Of a stretch of DNA of 64,000 nt, positions 1-8,423 are shown piece by piece (position 1 is the first letter of the stretch; every line of letters starts with the position of its first letter). The notes beneath the pieces were generated by a model. The model searched no databases. It saw nothing but the letters and a program-made list of their open reading frames with translations, and had not been told where the DNA came from. Origin of the DNA: Kozakia baliensis. Its GTDB lineage: Bacteria; Pseudomonadota; Alphaproteobacteria; Acetobacterales; Acetobacteraceae. Location: positions 2,274,501 through 2,338,500 of the forward strand of contig NZ_CP014674.1 in the NCBI RefSeq assembly GCF_001787335.1. The letters run 5' to 3'. A program made the position numbers and the translations under genes.

Positions 1-361
1 GCCGGTGATGGCGACCATGCCGCGCCGCTCCTCTTTCCATCTGATCAGCCCGGCCATGGCCGAACCGCTCCCGACCATTCGCCATGCCGCGCCTGTTGCG
101 ACGACGCCACATAACTGGGCTATTCAAGTAGGTGCTTACAATTCCACCACGCAAGCCAGTCGTGCGGTCGGCCAGGCGCAAACCCATGCAAGAACTTATC
201 TCGCTTCCGCGCGTAGTCAGATCGCTCCCGTGCAAACCGGGCGCGCGCATCTTTTCCGCGCACGTCTGACGGGGCTTTCTCATAACGACGCCGTTGCGGC
301 CTGTCAGCGTATGGGCCGGGGCACGCCTTGCGTTGTAGTATCGCCGGGTTCGTCGTTCTAA
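1..361 (+). CDS. SPOR-domain protein, C-terminal part (probable D-Ala-D-Ala carboxypeptidase)
   Basis: The reading frame is open to the left edge of the window, so the 5' end is missing. The last 80 or so residues form a SPOR domain: it opens with NWAIQVGAY, has the later block FRARLTGLS, and ends with two Cys-containing stretches (AACQRMG and TPCVVV). SPOR domains bind denuded septal peptidoglycan in the periplasm. In acetic acid bacteria this tail commonly closes a penicillin-binding serine carboxypeptidase of the DacC/PBP5 type. The catalytic part is outside the window, so the enzyme name is inferred. A peroxiredoxin gene follows after 25 bp. Confidence 0.6.
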   Translation, partial: PVMATMPRRSSFHLISPAMAEPLPTIRHAAPVATTPHNWAIQVGAYNSTTQASRAVGQAQTHARTYLASARSQIAPVQTGRAHLFRARLTGLSHNDAVAACQRMGRGTPCVVVSPGSSF

Positions 362-386
362 AGACGACTGGAAAGAAAGAACGATC

Positions 387-935
387 ATGACATTCTCTCG
401 GTGGGGCGTTCCCGGAATTTTCGCAGCGGCCCTGGCTCTCTCCGTACCAGCCCATGCCGCTTTGCCGATCGGGCAAAAAGCACCGGATTTCACCACCCAG
501 GCGAGTCAGGGCGGCAAGGAATTCACCTACACATTGACGGCGGCGCTGAAAAAAGGGCCGGTCGTGCTTTATTTCTACCCAGCCGCCTTCACCAAGGGCT
601 GCACGGTCGAAGCACATGATTTCGCTGAGGCCATCCCGCAATTTCAGGCGGCTGGCGCTTCCGTCATCGGCGTTTCGATGGACCCGATCGCCAAGCTCGA
701 CAAATTCTCCGTCAGCGAGTGCCGCAGTGCCTTCCCTGTCGCGTCCGACGCCGATGGTAAGATCACGCGCGAATACGATGCCAAGCTACCGTTGGTCGCA
801 ATGGCTAAGCGTGTTTCCTACGTCATCGATCCCAACGGAAAAGTCGTGCTGGCCTATAGCTCCATGTCGCCGGACGAACATGTGGAGCGCACGCTTGCCG
901 CTGTGAAAGCGATCAAGGCTGGCGCGCAACAATAA
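387..935 (+). CDS. exported peroxiredoxin (BCP/AhpC-TSA family)
   Basis: This is a 182-residue thiol peroxidase of the AhpC/TSA fold, predicted to reduce peroxides in the periplasm. The first 24 residues form a Sec signal peptide ending in VPAHA. The peroxidatic cysteine is Cys72 in the motif PAAFTKGCT, matching the family pattern PxxxTxxC. A second Cys at about residue 112 could act in resolution, as in BCP-type atypical 2-Cys enzymes. Most BCP proteins are cytoplasmic, so the signal peptide is notable. The ATG is preceded by a purine-rich GGAAAGAAAG stretch. The reductant cannot be told from the sequence. Confidence 0.85.
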   Translation: MTFSRWGVPGIFAAALALSVPAHAALPIGQKAPDFTTQASQGGKEFTYTLTAALKKGPVVLYFYPAAFTKGCTVEAHDFAEAIPQFQAAGASVIGVSMDPIAKLDKFSVSECRSAFPVASDADGKITREYDAKLPLVAMAKRVSYVIDPNGKVVLAYSSMSPDEHVERTLAAVKAIKAGAQQ

Positions 936-948
936 TATTTGCGTTCTT

Positions 949-1530
949 ATGACACGCTCTTCCACATCTTCCGCCACTGCTGCTCGCCATCATGTCGGCG
1001 ACTCCCGCGCCCTTCGCTTGAAGGAAGATGTCGTCAGCACGGCTGAATATGATGGGCCGGGCGATTGCTACCGTTACCGTCTGCACCGGGTTTGGGACTC
1101 GAAACGCCCTTCCATCATGTGGCTGATGATGAACCCCTCGGTCGCGACGGAAATTGGAGACGACCGGACCGTCGCGAAATGCCAGCGCTATGCGCGCGCC
1201 TGGAATTACGGCGGCATTTTCGTCGGCAACACCTTCGCCTACCGCTGCACCGATCAGAAACGCCTTTTGGAAGTCCCCGATCCAGTTGGACCGGGGAACG
1301 ATGCGGCGCTGCTCGATATGGCGAAACACTCGGACAAAGTCATACTGGCCTATGGCGCGCCGCATCATCGGTCGCTGCGGGATCGCGGTACGGAAGTGGC
1401 GCACATGTTGGCGCAAGCAGGTATTCCGCTTTACGCTATGCGCCTCAGCAAATCCGGGCGGCCCGAACACCCGCTCTATCTGCCGAGCGCCCTTGAGCCG
1501 CAACTCCTGGACGCCCAGACATTATCGTGA
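949..1530 (+). CDS. DUF1643 domain protein
   Basis: This 193-residue cytoplasmic protein matches the DUF1643 family, recognised by the block MWLMMNPSVA followed by DDRTVAKCQRYA and GGIFVGNTFAYR. The family has no established biochemical role; members occur in mobile and core contexts. The gene begins 13 bp after the peroxiredoxin stop and may be read on the same transcript. It ends one base before the converging stop of the POTRA gene. No signal peptide or membrane segment is visible. Confidence 0.75.
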   Translation: MTRSSTSSATAARHHVGDSRALRLKEDVVSTAEYDGPGDCYRYRLHRVWDSKRPSIMWLMMNPSVATEIGDDRTVAKCQRYARAWNYGGIFVGNTFAYRCTDQKRLLEVPDPVGPGNDAALLDMAKHSDKVILAYGAPHHRSLRDRGTEVAHMLAQAGIPLYAMRLSKSGRPEHPLYLPSALEPQLLDAQTLS

Positions 1531-1531
1531 G

Positions 1532-2161
1532 TTATTTCTCGCTGATCTGATAGGTCAGCACCACATGATTATCGTGGTTGGGCTGCGCCGCGACCGGCTG
1601 AATCTGCGTGCCGATGCCATGCTTCTTGTAAACTTCCTGAATAGCGGTCTCATCAGCCGTCACGCTCTCGGTCGAAACGGGTGATCCGGCGCGCAGTTTG
1701 GTGGCTGTTTGAAGCTCGGCGGTCGGAACTTTCTTGTTGCCGACGAAGTTGATTTGATCGAGCACCAATGCGGCAGGCGCCGGAGCGGCACCAGGGGCCG
1801 TCTCTTCGATCGTAATATAGAATTGCACGGTATTCTTAACGAAGCGTTCGCGCTCGCCAAATTTAGCGCCGATATTCTTCGCTTTATACAATTCCATTAC
1901 TTTTTGAACGCCGGCGTCGAGTTGCTCGCGCGTAACGGTGCTGCCGACATGATAAGGCAGGGCTGCCGTGATATCGGCTGTTGAAATCTGCTGATTTCCA
2001 GAAACTTTAAGAATTTTCAGCGTCAGCGGCGCATCGTTGGCCGGTGCTCCCGCTGCGTAAGCAGGCGTTGAGAAAGGATATCCCGTCAAGGCCGCACCGG
2101 AGACCGAACCGATGGCCAGCGTCAAAGCCAGAGCAGCGCGCATGCTCGTCTTATTCTTCAT
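1532..2161 (-). CDS. periplasmic protein of two POTRA domains, no beta-barrel
   Basis: The product has 209 residues. A Sec signal peptide ends near residue 36 (STPAYA). Two POTRA-like repeats follow: residues about 45-120 (starts LTLKILKVSGNQQIS) and about 133-209 (starts LVLDQINFVGNKKVP). Both show the family hallmarks of an I/V-GN turn, a central G-S-x-V-[ST] stretch and an (M/I)xELY or IQEVY helix. POTRA domains normally precede an outer-membrane barrel (BamA, FhaC, TamA) and bind client proteins; here the protein stops after the second one. It may be a soluble chaperone-like factor or the remnant of a two-partner secretion or TamA-like protein. The divergent neighbour is an OprB porin; the intervening 292 bp are AT-rich. 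Confidence 0.7.
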   Translation of the reverse strand: MKNKTSMRAALALTLAIGSVSGAALTGYPFSTPAYAAGAPANDAPLTLKILKVSGNQQISTADITAALPYHVGSTVTREQLDAGVQKVMELYKAKNIGAKFGERERFVKNTVQFYITIEETAPGAAPAPAALVLDQINFVGNKKVPTAELQTATKLRAGSPVSTESVTADETAIQEVYKKHGIGTQIQPVAAQPNHDNHVVLTYQISEK

Positions 2162-2453
2162 AAAAATACTTTCCTCACAAAATTTCTGTCCGATTCCTAT
2201 TATACGGCACTCATCCTCAAAAAATTCAATGTTATTGCCAATAAAATATCAAACTTTCACGTGTTGATGAGACAAATATATTAGACATTCATGAAAAGGC
2301 TGATCCAATACAATAAAGCGAAAAAACTCCGTTATTGCGTCGTGAGAGTTCTTTCTTGAGAAAGAGAAAGATTTCGCTCCCTTGACTTTCAATCATGCGG
2401 CAGACAAAAGAAGGAAAATCCTAAAATTTTCTTCAAGGACCTGCGACACACTC

Positions 2454-3983
2454 ATGCCTGCGGATGTTCCCGACCGTCTCGACAAAGCGCAATCCTTTTA
2501 TGGCCGTGCGATCGCCAAATTCGGTTTGCTGTCTTTTTTGTCTCTCGGCGTGTCGTTAGCGGGTGGCACAGCGTTCGCACAAACCACGGGTGAAGGCTCT
2601 TCCCCAACGACCGGCGCAAGCGGCGGCATCAGTGCGCCGGCCTCTAACGCCGCTTCCGATCCGGTCATCGGCGCACGGCAAGGCCGGGTTTCAGCGGTTC
2701 AGGATCCTGGCCCTTATTTCTCCGCTCCCATGGGGGCCGACCATTTCTTCGGCGATTGGGGTGGAATTCAGCCCTGGCTGCTCGATCATGGCATTCATCT
2801 TCTCGCTTCGATCAACGAAGAATTCTTCGGGAATTTCACGGGCGGCAAACAACGCGCCTATTCGGATGCCGGTCAGGTCGGCCTTGAACTCGACGTGGAT
2901 TGGGAACGCCTGGCAGGTTTGAGAAATTTCTGGACGCATATGCTCGTGGTGAACGGGCATGGCCAAAACGTCAGCCGTAATTTTGGCGATTCGATTGCAG
3001 GCGTGCAGGAAATTTACGGCGCACGCGGCAACGTCGTCGCCCATCTTGTCTCCATGTATGGCGAGCGCTCGTTCCTGCATAATCGTGTCGATCTCAGCGT
3101 GGGCGTGATGCCCGTCGGCAGCTTCTTCATGGCTTCCCCGCTTTTCTGCGATTTTATCAACGTCGCCATCTGCGGTAACCCCGCGCCGAATAAATATACA
3201 CCCGGCAACCGCGATTGGCCCTCCGCGAATATCGGCGCGGTTCTGCGCGTCATGCCGACGAACGAATCCTACATCATGGCAGGTATCTTCGCCGTCAGTC
3301 CGCACGCTTTCAACGGCGGCATCTCCGGCTGGGCCTTAGCACAAGACGGGCTGGGCAAGCTTTCGACCCCCATCGAATTGGGATGGACGCCCAGCTTCGG
3401 CAAATCGAAGCTTATTGGTCATTATAAATTGGGTTATTCCTACGATAACTCGCAATATCCCAATCTTTACGAAGATAAATACGGCAATTCCTATCTCAGA
3501 AGCGGTCTGGCCGCGCGTAAGGAAGCCGGGATGAACAGCATGTGGCTGCTCGCAGATCAAATGCTGATCCGCAATGGCGAGGGACAATCCAACGGTCTCG
3601 TGGCGCTGGCTGGCGCGATGTATGACGATGGCAAGACCGTGGCCATGCGCGATCATGAATGGGCAGGCATTATCGAAACCGGCAAGCCCTGGGGCCGCCC
3701 GCTCGATACTGTCGGCGCGATGTATCAGCATTTCGACATGAGCCGCTCTGTCACGTTGCAGCAGGAATCGGCGCAGGAGCTTGGTCTGCCCTTCCCGTCC
3801 AATCAGTGGGGACAGGTCTGGGGCGTTCAGTCCCACGAAAACACATACGAATTATTCTATAGCGCCCATGTTGGACGGGCGATGGCGCTGGAGCCGGACT
3901 TTCAATACATCCAGCGCCCTGGCGCTTCGACAGTCTTTCACGATGCCGCTGTGTTAGGTGTACAGTTTACGGTCGTTCTGTAA
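2454..3983 (+). CDS. OprB-family carbohydrate porin
   Basis: This outer-membrane porin of 509 residues belongs to the OprB family, which passes sugars such as glucose. Family markers are FFGDWGGIQPWL near the start of the mature part and a C-terminus ending in alternating aromatic/hydrophobic residues (LGVQFTVVL) typical of barrels. The ATG at 2454 is preferred over an in-frame TTG at 2382 because it gives a plausible export signal ending at GGTAFAQ. A Ser/Thr/Ala/Pro-rich linker follows the signal. It converges on a second OprB gene with a shared terminator between them. Acetic acid bacteria carry several OprB paralogs, in keeping with periplasmic sugar oxidation. Confidence 0.85.
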   Translation: MPADVPDRLDKAQSFYGRAIAKFGLLSFLSLGVSLAGGTAFAQTTGEGSSPTTGASGGISAPASNAASDPVIGARQGRVSAVQDPGPYFSAPMGADHFFGDWGGIQPWLLDHGIHLLASINEEFFGNFTGGKQRAYSDAGQVGLELDVDWERLAGLRNFWTHMLVVNGHGQNVSRNFGDSIAGVQEIYGARGNVVAHLVSMYGERSFLHNRVDLSVGVMPVGSFFMASPLFCDFINVAICGNPAPNKYTPGNRDWPSANIGAVLRVMPTNESYIMAGIFAVSPHAFNGGISGWALAQDGLGKLSTPIELGWTPSFGKSKLIGHYKLGYSYDNSQYPNLYEDKYGNSYLRSGLAARKEAGMNSMWLLADQMLIRNGEGQSNGLVALAGAMYDDGKTVAMRDHEWAGIIETGKPWGRPLDTVGAMYQHFDMSRSVTLQQESAQELGLPFPSNQWGQVWGVQSHENTYELFYSAHVGRAMALEPDFQYIQRPGASTVFHDAAVLGVQFTVVL

Positions 3984-3986
3984 AAG

Positions 3987-4013
3987 AAAAAGCCCCTTTC
4001 AAAGGGGCTTTTT
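3987..4013. terminator. bidirectional Rho-independent terminator
   Basis: The stem AGCCCCTTT/AAAGGGGCT is flanked by an A-run on the left and a T-run on the right, so it can end transcription from both converging OprB genes. Confidence 0.9.
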
Positions 4014-4015
4014 AC

Positions 4016-5569
4016 TTAGAACGTTACGCCGGTTTCAAAGTCGATCAGCAGAGCATTCTTGTAACGATGCGTTCCGCCCGGATGCCAGATATATTGCAGG
4101 CCTGGCCGAATCGTCAGCCAGGGCGAAGGACGCCAACCATAGTTGATTTCCCCGGCATGCTCTTCGCTCGGTTTCAATAGCCCCTGATAACCCGCACCTT
4201 GCAGCGCGCCGACATAATTAGTCAGCTTGCGGTTCACCATATTGAATTTGCCGCCGATGCTGAACGTATCGTTAGGGCGATGGGGGAATGTGCCTTTGCG
4301 CACCACGCCCCAGGTTACGAAATAAGGTGCGATCGCCGTTCGCGGGTCGCCCCAGATAATCGACAGGAACGCGACCGTGCCCCGATTAGGATCGGCTTTA
4401 TCGCGCTGAAGCATTTGGTCGCCCTCGAACCAACCGCCGTAACGCCCGCGAATTTTCTCGATCGGCAGATTGCCAAGATCGACGCCTTTGGTTTCGAACC
4501 CTGCCAATTGACCGAAGACATTATTGACCTCGGACGTATCCCAATACCCGCCGATCTTGAGGTTGGTCGGCAACTGGCCGGATGTGTCGGTGCCGCCGAG
4601 ATGCCAGCCGATCTGGAACGGCAGATAGGCGCCGGTCGATTCATGAAGCCACATCTTCCAGGCGTAACCGGTGTTCGAGATCGTAGGATCGGCATTGTAA
4701 ATACCGGCCGAAACCAAGAAACGGTCATTCCCGAACGGAAATAGTTTAACGAACGCGCCAGGGTGAGCCGTCGGGTAATAGCCATACCCGGAATTGCTCG
4801 CCAAAGCCTGTGGCATACCGCAGATGGCGTTGGATTCGAATTGGCAGTAAAGGCTCATGCCCCAATGCATGGTCGATTGGGCAAAATCGTTTTCTGTGTT
4901 GATCCAGCCAATTTCGGTATCGAGATACTTCGTAAACTGCTTCTCGATAGAAAGACGCGTGAAACGGATCGTCTCGCCCGAGCCGAAAATCTGCTGCGGA
5001 CTGTTGAGCGCTGGAAGCGTGTTAACGATACCTAACCCCGCACGCTCGGTGAGCAAAATATGGAAAACGCCGAAATCATGGCCCGTCAGTTGCGCGAAAT
5101 TGATATCCGCACCTAGCCCAACTTCATGCGCGTAACGCACGGCCTGCGTGCGGCCGCCAACCGGATTGCCAGCGGAGTCCTGCAAATAATGCCCTTGCAG
5201 CGCAATACCCATATTTTGCAGATGGGTGCGCAAACCGCCCCAATCGCCCGTCATGGTGCTCTGCTTGAGCCAATCATTGAAACTGGCGGGGAACCAATTG
5301 GATGGCGGCGCCGGTGGCGGTGGTGGCGTCGGTTTGCCCATGCTGACATCGGAACGATCATAGGGATCGCCGAATTGCATAGGAGGCCCGCCGCTTTTCT
5401 TCAAAGCGTTGACAGGCTCGGCCTGGCCGGTCGCTTGGTTCCTTGTTTGATTGGTGCCTTGGTTTTCAGTCGGGCTGACGCCTGCTTGTGCATGACCGGG
5501 AGACATGCAGAGCGTGGAAGTCGCTGCAAGCGTCATCGCAAAAGTTGTGGTCAGCCGTTTCCGTCTCAA
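4016..5569 (-). CDS. OprB-family carbohydrate porin (second copy)
   Basis: This 517-residue OprB-type outer-membrane porin has the family block MTGDWGGLRTHL at about residue 108 and a barrel-type C-terminus (DFETGVTF). The start codon is TTG at 5569, supported by a GGAGG nine bases upstream and by the positively charged signal peptide it yields (MRRKRL..., cleavage near GHAQA). Between the signal and the barrel lies an Asn/Gln/Pro-rich linker with a run of prolines (PTPPPPPAPP). It is only distantly similar to the convergent copy, so the pair is not a recent duplication. Substrate specificity cannot be read from the sequence. Confidence 0.85.
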   Translation of the reverse strand: MRRKRLTTTFAMTLAATSTLCMSPGHAQAGVSPTENQGTNQTRNQATGQAEPVNALKKSGGPPMQFGDPYDRSDVSMGKPTPPPPPAPPSNWFPASFNDWLKQSTMTGDWGGLRTHLQNMGIALQGHYLQDSAGNPVGGRTQAVRYAHEVGLGADINFAQLTGHDFGVFHILLTERAGLGIVNTLPALNSPQQIFGSGETIRFTRLSIEKQFTKYLDTEIGWINTENDFAQSTMHWGMSLYCQFESNAICGMPQALASNSGYGYYPTAHPGAFVKLFPFGNDRFLVSAGIYNADPTISNTGYAWKMWLHESTGAYLPFQIGWHLGGTDTSGQLPTNLKIGGYWDTSEVNNVFGQLAGFETKGVDLGNLPIEKIRGRYGGWFEGDQMLQRDKADPNRGTVAFLSIIWGDPRTAIAPYFVTWGVVRKGTFPHRPNDTFSIGGKFNMVNRKLTNYVGALQGAGYQGLLKPSEEHAGEINYGWRPSPWLTIRPGLQYIWHPGGTHRYKNALLIDFETGVTF

Positions 5570-5585
5570 AGGCGCGCACCTCCAA

Positions 5586-5610
5586 CGTCATCCCAGCAAC
5601 GTGGATGACG
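5586..5610. promoter_or_regulatory. hairpin in the porin 5' leader
   Basis: Eight-base perfect arms (CGTCATCC and GGATGACG) with a 9-base loop lie 17 bp upstream of the TTG start of the minus-strand porin, next to its GGAGG. It could influence translation or mRNA stability; this is inference. Confidence 0.35.
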
Positions 5611-5701
5611 CTTCCATAAATTTGATGTAGATCAATAAGCAAGCTTAAGACCGCCAAACTTACGTTTTGTCAATATTTGAACGAGAAAACCGCCCACCTC
5701 T

Positions 5702-7195
5702 CTAAGATATAGATTGATTTTGAGTAGCCATATGAACGCGATCCCAACGCTGGGCGAGCGGCAGCAAAAGCGCCAACAGACAAGTCAGTCCCAGCCCCGC
5801 AAAAAAGAGATCGCGAAATAAGGGCGCATAGACCGTGCTACCGATGGAAACGATTTTCGCATCGCCCGTCACCGCCGCATAATTCGCAACAAGGCTCCCG
5901 ACATACATCGCCACGCCCCACAGAAGGTAGAGCGCGCCCATCATGAAGCCGGTTGAATCCGCTGGGGCGTAGCGCGCGATGATCGCTAGGCCCAATGCCA
6001 TGGTCAGCAATTCCGCAATGGAAATCAGTCCATACCCGACAAACATCACCCAGGCGGAAACAGGTCCTGCTGTATAGGCCGCCGCCAGCCACCAGATCAG
6101 GAAACCTCCCGTCACCAATCCGAAACCGAGCACCATTTTTTGCGCCAACGACAGATCGCGCCCGGACTGAGCGAGTTTTTTGTAGAGCACCGCCAAAATT
6201 GGGCTGCCCAGCATGATCCAAAGCGGGTTTAGAGCCTGGAACTGACCGGCGCTCATATGGAAAATGACCCAATCCCCAATCCGAAAATCGCCATCGACAT
6301 CCCGCAGCGCAAACAGGGTCAAAGAGGTCATTTGCTGCTGGTAGAAGATGATATATGCCATGCTTTCCAGGCACAGCAGGAACGTCAGCCTCAAACCGGG
6401 CTTCTGTTCAGGAAGCGCACGACGATAAATTCGCGCCCATGCAATCGCGATGCCAAAGCAAGCACCCCATACGCACAGCCGCGCAAGCATCGGGCTGGCG
6501 ATGACCACCATGCTCCCCCCTGCCACGATCACGAAGCCTAAGGATAGGATGAGCAGCGTGCGGCGATTCCATGGCCCGCGATCGAGCGCCGAACCTGCGC
6601 CGACGATCCACTGACGCCGCCACATATAATACAGCAAACCGGCCACCAATCCGAACGCGCAAGTAAAGAACGCTGTCGAGGGGCCGAAACGCTCTTGCAG
6701 CCATGGCGTCAGCAGCATCGAGATGGTGGAGCCGACATTGACCGCCATGTAGTAAATCGTGAAAGCGGCATCCAATTCGGCATCGTCGCCTTCATAAATG
6801 CGGCGCACCAAATTGCCGGAATTGGGCTTGAACAGGCCATTGCCCGACGAGATCAATGCCATGGCGCCGAAGAGCAAGGCGCGATGAGAAGAAGCCAACC
6901 CGAGCGCCACATATCCAAGCGCCAAAATAAAGGCGCCGATCAGCATGGTTCGGCGCGGCCCCAGCAGACGGTCGCCGATCAGGCCGCCCAATACAGGCAT
7001 AATGTAAGTAAGACCGACAAACGCGCCGATCATGACATTGGCATCAGTATCGGAGAGTTTGAGGCGCTGCACCAGATACAGCGTCAGAACGGCCTGCATG
7101 CCGTAATAGCCGAACCGCTCCCATAACTCGATGGCGAACACGACGGAAAAAGATTGCCGTCGGGTCGGCATCTCGGGAGCGGAGAGCATTGTCAT
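5702..7195 (-). CDS. POT/PTR family proton-coupled peptide transporter
   Basis: This 497-residue inner-membrane protein belongs to the POT branch of the major facilitator superfamily (DtpA/DtpB-like), which imports di- and tripeptides with protons. The diagnostic motif ExxERFxYYG appears as ELWERFGYYG at about residues 23-32. The GDRLLGPRRT loop between TM2 and TM3 is also typical, and about 12-14 hydrophobic segments can be counted. The ATG at 7195 is used. The gene stands alone between a porin and the dnaJ-like operon, both transcribed in the same direction. Co-transport of nitrate or other substrates occurs in eukaryotic relatives but is unlikely here. Confidence 0.9.
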   Translation of the reverse strand: MTMLSAPEMPTRRQSFSVVFAIELWERFGYYGMQAVLTLYLVQRLKLSDTDANVMIGAFVGLTYIMPVLGGLIGDRLLGPRRTMLIGAFILALGYVALGLASSHRALLFGAMALISSGNGLFKPNSGNLVRRIYEGDDAELDAAFTIYYMAVNVGSTISMLLTPWLQERFGPSTAFFTCAFGLVAGLLYYMWRRQWIVGAGSALDRGPWNRRTLLILSLGFVIVAGGSMVVIASPMLARLCVWGACFGIAIAWARIYRRALPEQKPGLRLTFLLCLESMAYIIFYQQQMTSLTLFALRDVDGDFRIGDWVIFHMSAGQFQALNPLWIMLGSPILAVLYKKLAQSGRDLSLAQKMVLGFGLVTGGFLIWWLAAAYTAGPVSAWVMFVGYGLISIAELLTMALGLAIIARYAPADSTGFMMGALYLLWGVAMYVGSLVANYAAVTGDAKIVSIGSTVYAPLFRDLFFAGLGLTCLLALLLPLAQRWDRVHMATQNQSIS

Positions 7196-7250
7196 GAAAG
7201 CGTCCAGCTATAATAAAACTGAACGGCTATATCACACACGCATCCTGAAA

Positions 7251-7397
7251 CTAGAGTTGGGTCCAGATTCCGGAAATAATGAGTGCGTTATAGCCCAGGA
7301 TCGCCAGCGCCACGACGCTCGCCATGGCGACCACCACGCCCAGCACCTCACGCGTAAAGAATAATCTCCAACGTGCTTGAGGAACGGGGCGCGGCAT
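7251..7397 (-). CDS. 48-residue single-span membrane micro-protein
   Basis: A 48-codon reading frame starts 5 bp after the stop of the DnaJ-like gene on the same strand, with the DnaJ 3' end supplying an AGGAAG. The sequence begins MPRPVPQARWRLFFTREVLG, so there is a basic N-terminus. A hydrophobic stretch of about 23 residues follows (GVVVAMASVVALAILGYNAL) and then a short tail ISGIWTQL. This gives one probable transmembrane helix with the N-terminus inside. I do not recognise a family. Position and coupling suggest a partner of the DnaJ-like protein, perhaps a membrane anchor; this is inference. Confidence 0.55.
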   Translation of the reverse strand: MPRPVPQARWRLFFTREVLGVVVAMASVVALAILGYNALIISGIWTQL

Positions 7398-7402
7398 GGA
7401 TG

Positions 7403-8341
7403 TTAGGCTTCCTGGGTCGAATTTTGTTGCGCGAAGAATTCTTCCAGGGCTGGATCGACCTTACCGATCTTCACCTGCAAGGTAATATAAAGATTACCGG
7501 CCTTGTGCTGGCCATGCTCGGCAACGCCTCGTCCGCCAAGCCGCAGCACCGTTCCGCTGTCGGAATGCGGCGGCACTTTCATCGTGACTTGGCCCTTGGG
7601 CGTCGGCACGACCAGCTTCCCACCGAGAATGGCCGTTTTCAAATCCACCGGCACGGTAGCCCGCAAATCCCGCCCTTCACGCGTGTAAACCTGGCTAGGG
7701 CGCACATGCACGGTAATTAGCGCATCGCCCGACGGTGCGTTTTCACCACGTCCCGATGCGCCTTTTCCGGAGAGACGTAGCGTCTGCCCGTCTTCGATGC
7801 CCGGCGGGATACGTACTTCGACTGTCCCGGCTTCCGGCAAGGTGACGCGGGAGGTAGTTCCCAACACCGAGTCCTCGAACGAGACGTCCAGGCTATAGGA
7901 CCGATCCGCTCCGCGCATGGAACGACGTCGTCCTCCTGCGCCTCCCGGTTGGAAATCACCGCTGAAGCCGCCCCCGCCGAACATATCGGAAAAGAAGCTG
8001 CCCAAATCCTCTTGCGAGAATTCACCTCCACGGCCACCGCCGCCTCGACCGAAGCCTGCGCCACCTTGGAAACCGCCTGCTCCCGGATGAAAGCCGCCCG
8101 GACCAAAGGGGCCGCGTTCATTGCCTTCCGCGTCGATTTCGCCACGGTCGAAACGCGCGCGTTTTTCCTTGTCCCCTAGGATCGCATACGCCGCGCCAAC
8201 CGCTTTGAAGCGTTCTTCGGCCTTCTTGTCATTAGGGTTGTGGTCAGGATGATATTGCTTGGCCAGCTTACGGTAGGCGCTGCGAATTTCCTTGTCCGTC
8301 GCGCTGCGTGCGAGCCCAAGCGCCGCATAAGGATCGCTCAC
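7403..8341 (-). CDS. DnaJ-like co-chaperone (CbpA type)
   Basis: The 312-residue protein has an N-terminal J domain (residues 1-68) with the HPD motif in YHPDHNPNDKK, needed to stimulate Hsp70 ATPase. A Gly/Phe-rich linker of about 60 residues and the C-terminal peptide-binding domains follow (for example VEVRIPPGIEDGQTLRLSGK). There is no Cys-rich zinc finger, so it is class B (CbpA-like) rather than true DnaJ. The start is GTG with an AGGAG upstream. A micro-membrane protein follows 5 bp downstream. Partner Hsp70 genes are not in the window. Confidence 0.9.
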   Translation of the reverse strand: MSDPYAALGLARSATDKEIRSAYRKLAKQYHPDHNPNDKKAEERFKAVGAAYAILGDKEKRARFDRGEIDAEGNERGPFGPGGFHPGAGGFQGGAGFGRGGGGRGGEFSQEDLGSFFSDMFGGGGFSGDFQPGGAGGRRRSMRGADRSYSLDVSFEDSVLGTTSRVTLPEAGTVEVRIPPGIEDGQTLRLSGKGASGRGENAPSGDALITVHVRPSQVYTREGRDLRATVPVDLKTAILGGKLVVPTPKGQVTMKVPPHSDSGTVLRLGGRGVAEHGQHKAGNLYITLQVKIGKVDPALEEFFAQQNSTQEA

Positions 8342-8423
8342 GCCGCTTTCTCCTTCTGAATGGTTACAGGATATTTCATCATGAAACCAATGTCGTGAGC
8401 CAAGCGGCCTGAATCAAGCATTT

